Shown one piece after another: positions 33,892-39,529 of a stretch of 39,529 nt of DNA (within the stretch, counting starts at the first letter, position 1; every line of letters begins with the position of its first letter). The translations under genes and the position numbers were made by a program. The notes below the pieces were generated by a model. That model had not been told where the DNA came from. It was given only the letters and a program-made list of their open reading frames with translations, and did not search any database. Origin of the DNA: a virus; the IMG/VR virus record IMGVR_UViG_3300037189_011092, positions 1-39,529 of that record. The stretch is one strand, 5' to 3'.

Positions 33892-36570
33892 ATGGCATTT
33901 CAGCTTTCACCTGGCGTTTTAGTAACCGAAGAAGATAGAAGCACCGTTGTACCTTCGGTAGCAACTACTGCTGGAGCATTTTCGGGAGCCTTTGCATGGG
34001 GACCTGTCAATAAAGTAACATCGGTAGAGTCCGAGGCTAAACTCGTAGAGCAATTTGGGACTCCCAATGACACGACTGCAGGATACTTTTTTACTGCGGC
34101 AAATTTTTTATCGTATGGAAATAATTTAAATTTAGTTCGTGTCGTTGATAAAGGAGTTGCACAGAATGCTGTTTCTACTCCAGACGGGCAAGTAACAGGA
34201 ATTACCAATTTAGTTTCATCTAATGATTTTTTAAGAACTGACGTAACAACTGCGGTTTTTAGTGCACCCCCAACGGGCGGCACCCAAGCTACAGCCAATG
34301 TAGTATTAAATACTACTGGTAGTTTATATCAAGTTGATATTGGACTAAGAGGATTTGGTTATAACGTTCCACCTACTATTACATTTGTAGATCCTAGTGG
34401 CGGCGGCACTGGCGCAGAGGCAACAGCAACAATAGGCGCGGGTCAAGTTTCAATAATATCTGTGGTAACATCTGGCAACAATTACAACACATCTTCAAAT
34501 ATCGTAATTCAAAATCAAGATTCAACTTCAGCCAATGCGCAATTAGTAATACACTTTAAGTTAAAAGATATACAAATCAATAATGGTGGAACCAACGTTG
34601 GTCCTTTTGGTACAGGATGTAATGTAGTAGTATCCGGCGGAACATTAGTTGCGGGCGGAAGTCATGCAAATGTTATTCCTATTATAACAGGTAATGTGGT
34701 TACAGGATTTACTATTGTCAATAACGGCAATGGGTATATTCAAGCACCGAATATTATTTTAAATAGACTAGATGGTAATACTGGTACTGCAACATCATTT
34801 ACCGCAAACCTTGGGTATGGTATTGTTAATAGTATTACTATAGTAAACCCTGGAGCAGGTGGTTATTCGTCTACTCCTAATGTCACTATTAATAAAAATA
34901 ATTCTTTAGGTGGAACAACTGCTACAGCAACTGCTCGTATTATTGCACAATTAAATGATATTACGTTAGATTCTATCGGAGGCGGTTATAGTAGTAATAC
35001 GACTGCAGTAGTAACACCTGCATCGGCAGATATTCCATACATAACAAGCAACGCAACTGCAACCGCAATAATTGGATATGGAGTTTCTGGTGTAACAATT
35101 ATAAATGCTGGAGCAGGTTATACTACAGTACCTAATGTAACAATTAGTTCTACAGGAAATGCTACTGCAACTGCTACTACGGTATTGGTATATGATGCAC
35201 CATTGATTGAAAATAGAGACGATTATGATACAAGTCATAGTACAGGTGGTTACATATATAAAGAATTTGCCGCAAAATATCCTGGTGCTTTAGGAAATAC
35301 TATTAAAGTATCAATGGCAGATTATAATACATTTACAGGTTGGCAATATTCAAATCAATTCAATTCTGCACCATTAACATCTTCTAGTGTTTCAACTAGG
35401 GGCGGCATACGTGATGAAATTCATTTAGTTGTTGTAGATGCAACAGGCGTTTGGTCAGGTAGCGCAGGAACAATATTAGAAAAATATTCATATTTATCTA
35501 AAGCATCTGATGGAAAAAATTCAGATGGTTCTACAAATTATTATAAAGATGTAATTAATAATTCATCAAAATATATTTGGGTTTTAGACCATCCAACTAA
35601 TACGTCAAACTGGGGCACTACTGCAACCAGCAAAACATTCGACGGGTTAACAGCAAATATCACATCTACATTATCTGGCGGTGTTTCTGGAGATTCAGTT
35701 TCCTCTGCTAATATATTAGCAGGTTATGATTTATTCTCAAATGATGAATTATACGACGTGTCGTTAATTCCAATGGGCCCAACGACATCGGCAGGCGCAG
35801 TTAATTCTGTTATTTCCCTTGCAGAAACAAGAAGAGATTGCGTAGTGTTCGCATCTCCTCAGTATTCGGACGTGGTCAATACTACAAGCCAAGCTGATAA
35901 GATTGTTACATATAGAGATACTTTAACAAGCTCATCGTTTGCGGTATTGGATTCAGGTTGGAAATATCAGTATGACCGTTACAACGATAAATACAGATAT
36001 GTGCCTTTAAATGGTGATACCGCAGGCTTAGCCGCAAGAACAGATTATGTTTCTGATCCATGGTTCTCACCTGCAGGATATAACAGAGGTATAATTAAGA
36101 ATGTAGTTAAATTATCGTATTCACCTTCGAAGTCGGATAGAGATACTTTATACAAGAAGGGTATTAATCCTGTAGTAACATTCCCAGGACAAGGAACATT
36201 GTTATTTGGAGATAAAACTCTATTAGCAAGACCAAGCGCATTTGATCGTATTAATGTTCGTAGATTATTCATTGTTTTAGAAAAAGCAATTGCAACCGCA
36301 TCTAAGTTCCAATTGTTTGAATTCAATGATCCGTTTACAAGAGCACAATTTAGAAATCTTGTAGAACCATTCTTAAGAGATGTACAAGGTCGTCGTGGTA
36401 TTACAGATTTCCGTGTAGTTTGCGATGAAACAAATAATACTGGAGAAATTATAGATCGTAACGAATTCGTTGCAGATATATTCATTAAGCCTGCAAGAGC
36501 AATTAATTTCATCCAGTTGAATTTCATAGCTACAAGAAGCGGCGTATCCTTCGAAGAAGTTGGCGCTTAA
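33892..36570 (+). CDS. gp18: Tail sheath protein gp18 with inserted beta-repeat region
   Basis: The protein has 892 residues (T4 gp18 has 659). It starts FQLSPGVLVTEEDRS and has the contraction-core ending RAINFIQLNFIATRSGVSFE, the standard hallmarks. The inserted region, about residues 130-435, is built of GY-type modules: GLRGFGYNVPPTITF, NNGNGYIQAPNIIL, NPGAGGYSSTPNVTI, SIGGGYSSNTTAVV and NAGAGYTTVPNVTI. They are separated by Ala/Thr-rich spacers. The insertion would sit on the sheath surface. Strong leader and ribosome binding site. It forms the contractile tube with gp19 inside. Confidence 0.95.
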   Translation: MAFQLSPGVLVTEEDRSTVVPSVATTAGAFSGAFAWGPVNKVTSVESEAKLVEQFGTPNDTTAGYFFTAANFLSYGNNLNLVRVVDKGVAQNAVSTPDGQVTGITNLVSSNDFLRTDVTTAVFSAPPTGGTQATANVVLNTTGSLYQVDIGLRGFGYNVPPTITFVDPSGGGTGAEATATIGAGQVSIISVVTSGNNYNTSSNIVIQNQDSTSANAQLVIHFKLKDIQINNGGTNVGPFGTGCNVVVSGGTLVAGGSHANVIPIITGNVVTGFTIVNNGNGYIQAPNIILNRLDGNTGTATSFTANLGYGIVNSITIVNPGAGGYSSTPNVTINKNNSLGGTTATATARIIAQLNDITLDSIGGGYSSNTTAVVTPASADIPYITSNATATAIIGYGVSGVTIINAGAGYTTVPNVTISSTGNATATATTVLVYDAPLIENRDDYDTSHSTGGYIYKEFAAKYPGALGNTIKVSMADYNTFTGWQYSNQFNSAPLTSSSVSTRGGIRDEIHLVVVDATGVWSGSAGTILEKYSYLSKASDGKNSDGSTNYYKDVINNSSKYIWVLDHPTNTSNWGTTATSKTFDGLTANITSTLSGGVSGDSVSSANILAGYDLFSNDELYDVSLIPMGPTTSAGAVNSVISLAETRRDCVVFASPQYSDVVNTTSQADKIVTYRDTLTSSSFAVLDSGWKYQYDRYNDKYRYVPLNGDTAGLAARTDYVSDPWFSPAGYNRGIIKNVVKLSYSPSKSDRDTLYKKGINPVVTFPGQGTLLFGDKTLLARPSAFDRINVRRLFIVLEKAIATASKFQLFEFNDPFTRAQFRNLVEPFLRDVQGRRGITDFRVVCDETNNTGEIIDRNEFVADIFIKPARAINFIQLNFIATRSGVSFEEVGA

Positions 36571-36585
36571 TAGGAGCAAGAAGAA

Positions 36586-37173
36586 ATGGCAATTCCATTT
36601 AATGTAGATAGATTCAAAGCTGAACTTACAAATGGCGGGGCACGTCCCAATCAATTTGCTGTTCAATTAACTTTTCCTAATTATGTTGTTGCTAGAGCAG
36701 CTGCAGTAAATAAGGCACCATTTTTGGTTACTACTGCAGAATTACCTGGACAATCAATAGGAGTTACTCCAGTTTATTATAGAGGTAGATTAATAAAAAT
36801 GGCAGGGGATAGAGAATTTGCTCCATTCTCATGTACGGTAATTAACGATTCAGGATTCACCATTAGAACAGCAATGGAACAATGGATGAACGGAATTGAA
36901 AATTTAAGAAATAAAACTGGTGCATTACAGCCTTCGGTTTATCAGACAGATATGTTTGTATCACAGTTAGATCGTAACGGGGCAGTTCTGAAACAATATA
37001 AATTATTAGGTGCGTTCCCAACAGACATTAGTGCGGTACCATTAGATTTCGGATCCAATGATCAAATTTCTAATTTCCAAGTATCGTTCCAATATCAGAC
37101 TTTTGAGGCTACTAATACACCTGCAAGTCAGTTGGTTAATGCTATTACGTCTCTCGGCGGAATAGCGATTTAA
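36586..37173 (+). CDS. gp19: Tail tube protein gp19
   Basis: The protein has 195 residues (T4 gp19 has 163). PFNVDRFKAELTNGGARPNQ, FLVTTAELPGQSIGVTPVYY and the AMEQWMNGIENLRNK helix match gp19, the inner tube through which DNA passes. The ribosome binding site AGGAG at 36572-36576 is good. It follows gp18 by 15 bases and is 27 bases from gp20. Confidence 0.94.
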   Translation: MAIPFNVDRFKAELTNGGARPNQFAVQLTFPNYVVARAAAVNKAPFLVTTAELPGQSIGVTPVYYRGRLIKMAGDREFAPFSCTVINDSGFTIRTAMEQWMNGIENLRNKTGALQPSVYQTDMFVSQLDRNGAVLKQYKLLGAFPTDISAVPLDFGSNDQISNFQVSFQYQTFEATNTPASQLVNAITSLGGIAI

Positions 37174-37200
37174 ATTATAAAATTATAAAGCGAATAAATT

Positions 37201-38781
37201 ATGGCACTTAAACTATTTGGTTTTACTATTACTCGTGAAGACGAAGACGTAATAGACATGAAAAATCAGGGGTTTGCTACCCCTGTAGCAGATGATGGTG
37301 CAACACAAATAAACTCAACCGGGTTTCATGCCGGTGGTTATTTTGGTACTTATTTAGATATGGATGCTACGGCAAAATCCGAATCTGAATTAATTACCAG
37401 ATACAGAGAAGCATCGTATTACCCAGATTGCTCTACAGCAATTGATGAAATTACAACTGAAGCTATTGCATCTTTGGATGATGAAGTTCCAGTAACTATA
37501 CATCTAGATGAATTAGATATTCCTGACGACATTAAAGATAGCATTACCGAAGAATTCGAAAGAATTGTAGAATTGCTTCAATTTAATGATAAAGGCCACG
37601 ACATGTTTAGGCGATGGTATGTCGATGGTAGATTGTATATGCAAAAGATTATTGATATGAAAAATCCTAAACGAGGGATTCAAGATATCATACAAATTGA
37701 TCCGAGAAAAATTCGTAAAGTAAGAGAATTGAAGAAAGAAAAAGATGAAAAAACTGGAATTGATGTAATTAAATCTATTGATGAATATTTTGTATATAAT
37801 GATAAGGGTATAAATTATAGTCCAAATTATTCCTTTTCTTCTACAGCAAGTCAAGGAATAAAAATTACTCCAGATACGATTGCCTTTGTGCCATCGGGTC
37901 TAATGGATTTAGAAAAGAATGTTGTACTGGGACATTTGCACAAAGCAATTAAACCGGTAAATATGCTAAAGATGATGGAAGATGCTTTAGTAATCTATAG
38001 ATTAGCTAGAGCTCCTGAAAGAAGAATATTCTACATTGATGTAGGTAATCTTCCAAAAGTTAAAGCCGAGCAATATCTCAAAGATATCATGGCTCGCTAT
38101 AGAAACAAAATTGTTTACGATTCTAACTCAGGTGAGATTCGAGACGATAGAAAATTTATGTCATTGCTTGAAGATTTTTGGTTGCCTCGTAGAGAAGGTG
38201 GCAAAGGTACAGAAATTACAACTTTGCCCGGCGGAGAAAATTTAGGTCAAATTGAAGACATAAATTATTTTCAGACTAAGTTATATCAAGCATTGAATGT
38301 ACCGTTATCAAGAATGCAGGCTCAGCAAGGTATTTCGTTTGGTAGAGCTACGGAGATTACCAGAGACGAATTAAAGTTTGCTAAGTTTGTTTCAAGATTG
38401 CGTAAAAAGTTTAATGTGTTATTCGCAGATTTATTGAAAACACAATTGTTATTAAAAGGTGTCCTAACTGAAAAAGATTGGGAACAGATTAAAGAAAAGA
38501 TTCAGTATAAGTATGCGCAGGATCAGTATTTTGAAGAAATGAAAAGTGCTGAAAACTATAGAAATAGAATTGATTTACTAAATCAAATTCAGCCATACGT
38601 AGGAACTTATTTTAGTCAGAAATTTATTATGAAAGATATCTTACGACTCACAGATAAAGATATTGAAATAATGAAAGAACAAATGGAGAGTGAACCGCAA
38701 CCGCAACCAATGGGTGCGCCGGGGCAACCGCAACAACCTCAGGATCAGTCTCAAGGACAACCTGACGGCGGACAACAATAG
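37201..38781 (+). CDS. gp20: Portal vertex protein gp20
   Basis: The 526-residue length is almost identical to T4 gp20 (524). It has REASYYPDCSTAIDEITTEA, RLARAPERRIFYIDVGNLPK and GQIEDINYFQTKLYQALNVP, the standard portal segments. The C-terminal tail is Pro/Gln/Gly-rich and low in complexity. It forms the DNA channel at one capsid vertex and starts prohead assembly. The ribosome binding site is weak. Twelve bases follow before the next gene. Confidence 0.97.
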   Translation: MALKLFGFTITREDEDVIDMKNQGFATPVADDGATQINSTGFHAGGYFGTYLDMDATAKSESELITRYREASYYPDCSTAIDEITTEAIASLDDEVPVTIHLDELDIPDDIKDSITEEFERIVELLQFNDKGHDMFRRWYVDGRLYMQKIIDMKNPKRGIQDIIQIDPRKIRKVRELKKEKDEKTGIDVIKSIDEYFVYNDKGINYSPNYSFSSTASQGIKITPDTIAFVPSGLMDLEKNVVLGHLHKAIKPVNMLKMMEDALVIYRLARAPERRIFYIDVGNLPKVKAEQYLKDIMARYRNKIVYDSNSGEIRDDRKFMSLLEDFWLPRREGGKGTEITTLPGGENLGQIEDINYFQTKLYQALNVPLSRMQAQQGISFGRATEITRDELKFAKFVSRLRKKFNVLFADLLKTQLLLKGVLTEKDWEQIKEKIQYKYAQDQYFEEMKSAENYRNRIDLLNQIQPYVGTYFSQKFIMKDILRLTDKDIEIMKEQMESEPQPQPMGAPGQPQQPQDQSQGQPDGGQQ

Positions 38782-38793
38782 TAAGGAGTAATT

Positions 38794-39093
38794 ATGGAAA
38801 ATAATGCAGTTAAAGATATGGTAAATAATATTTTAGCGGGCAAAGAAGCCGATGCTATGAATGACTTTAATACTGCAGTTGCTGAAAAATTAACTGACGC
38901 TTTAGATTTAAGAAAGCAAGAAGTTGCTGCAGAATTAGGCGAAGCTGATAAATCTATTCCGCAAAAAATGTTCGATGCTGCAGGTAAAGCTATAGATACA
39001 ATTTTTAATCCTAATAATTATCCTGCTCCAGGAAAACCTGAGTCGGATGAAAATAAACCTGCTGCTAACGGTCAAACACCTAAAAAGAAATAA
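38794..39093 (+). CDS. Prohead core protein, gp67-like
   Basis: The protein has 99 residues. VKDMVNNILAGKEADAMNDF followed by NTAVAEKLTDALDLRKQEVA is the short helical motif shared by T4-type prohead core proteins. The tail is Lys/Pro-rich (KPAANGQTPKKK). Position after gp20 equals T4 gene 67 (80 residues), and the AAGGAG ribosome binding site at 38783-38788 is good. It is a scaffold peptide expected to be cleaved by the gp21 protease. Confidence 0.72.
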   Translation: MENNAVKDMVNNILAGKEADAMNDFNTAVAEKLTDALDLRKQEVAAELGEADKSIPQKMFDAAGKAIDTIFNPNNYPAPGKPESDENKPAANGQTPKKK

Positions 39094-39095
39094 GT

Positions 39096-39529
39096 ATGAA
39101 AAAATTTAATGCCATTAGAGAAGACTCTCTATTAGAAAAATTAAAATCATCGGATCCTGCAGGTAAGTGGATTCATGACTTTGTCCATAGCGATAATCCT
39201 AAATTTGCTGGTAAGAGCAAAAAGGAAAGAATTCGTATGGCATTAGGTGCCTCATACGGCGCTAAAAGAAATGAAGAAATTGAATATCATTTTAATATGT
39301 TAGAAGAAGCAGTAACTTCAATTGATAAAGGCGAATATGACTATGAAGGTCAAATGGCCAGAACTCAATTACAAACTATTCTTCGCAACTCAAAAGATTT
39401 AATTGAGATGATATCTAATTCAGATAATATGCCTGAATGGGTTCAATCCAAAATTACTTTAGCCCAAGATTATATTTCTTCTGTAAGAGATTACCTACAA
39501 TCTAAAGGTGAACTTGGCGAGGAAGTTGA
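39096..39529 (+). CDS. Conserved T4-like protein at the gene 68 position, 3' truncated
   Basis: An ATG at 39096 opens a frame that stays open to the window end, giving 144 residues and no stop. It contains KWIHDFVHSDNPKFAGKSKK, then ERIRMALGASYGAKRNEE, a motif found in many uncharacterised proteins of T4-like marine phages, and YDYEGQMARTQLQTILRNS with PEWVQSKITLAQDYI. T4 places gene 68 (141 residues, core protein) here. I cannot confirm homology to it. It starts two bases after the previous stop. Confidence 0.72.
   Translation, partial: MKKFNAIREDSLLEKLKSSDPAGKWIHDFVHSDNPKFAGKSKKERIRMALGASYGAKRNEEIEYHFNMLEEAVTSIDKGEYDYEGQMARTQLQTILRNSKDLIEMISNSDNMPEWVQSKITLAQDYISSVRDYLQSKGELGEEV

Noticed and set aside
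34279-35202. Repeat region of gp18 as a CRISPR-like or tandem DNA repeat
   Set aside because: The similarity is at protein level with varied spacing; the DNA is not repeated exactly and lies in an open frame.
36045-36527. A 160-codon minus-strand frame inside gp18
   Set aside because: gp18 is clearly coding on the plus strand here with conserved sheath motifs; the reverse frame has no family features.

Overview
The window is an AT-rich stretch of a T4-superfamily myovirus. It carries the virion morphogenesis block: single-stranded-DNA-binding protein gp32, baseplate hub and wedge, tail fibre region, neck, terminase, sheath, tube, portal and the start of the prohead core genes. The low GC, the Cys-free gp32, the short overlapping gene junctions and the cyanophage-like proteins (the DUF4815-type baseplate protein, the small coiled-coil protein beside the fibre, the gp67-like core protein) point to a marine T4-like phage of a low-GC bacterium, such as a pelagiphage- or cyanophage-related lineage. 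No photosynthesis genes, tRNAs, CRISPR arrays or insertion sequences were seen. The host cannot be fixed from this window, and both ends cut genes.

Layout: (1) 1-1092, the tail of an unidentified gene, then gp32, ending at a bidirectional hairpin terminator. (2) 1094-5518, minus strand, transcribed toward gp32: gp4 head-completion nuclease, a conserved unknown, gp54-like tube initiator, gp26, a start-less gp51-like reading frame, and a gp29-like tape measure candidate. (3) 5519-5562, a divergent late-promoter region. (4) 5563-17695, plus strand: gp48, gp53, gp27, gp5, gp25, gp6, a gp7-position pair of ORFs and gp8. (5) 17706-29464, large baseplate and fibre proteins and a variable cluster of small tail proteins, including an NlpC/P60-like peptidase. 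(6) 29457-39529, gp13, gp14, gp15, gp16, gp17, gp18, gp19, gp20, a gp67-like core protein and a truncated conserved gene at the gene 68 position. Coding is almost continuous; no gap exceeds about 110 bases once the hidden gp51-like frame is counted.

How the genes work together: gp26 and gp51 would act as tail-assembly factors for the tape measure and hub. gp27/gp5 form the puncturing hub, gp53/25/6/7/8 and the larger proteins form the wedges and periphery, gp48/gp54 cap the baseplate and start the gp19 tube, gp18 contracts around it, gp13/14/15/4 finish neck and tail, and gp16/17 package DNA through gp20.

The strongest unexpected observation is at the end of gp26. A perfect T_TTT_TTC slippery heptamer lies four codons before the stop (counting the stop), and a -1 frame of 64 codons follows that has no start codon at its 5' end. 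It runs to just before the tape measure candidate. This looks like a lambda G/GT-type programmed frameshift making a gp26-gp51 fusion. Other points of interest are a gp5 with a lysozyme-like region plus a C-terminal M15 peptidase, a gp7-position protein divided by one in-frame stop with Calx-beta-like domains inserted, a 1557-residue baseplate protein carrying several cellular-type modules and a self-cleaving chaperone, and a sheath protein with a long insertion of beta-type repeats.
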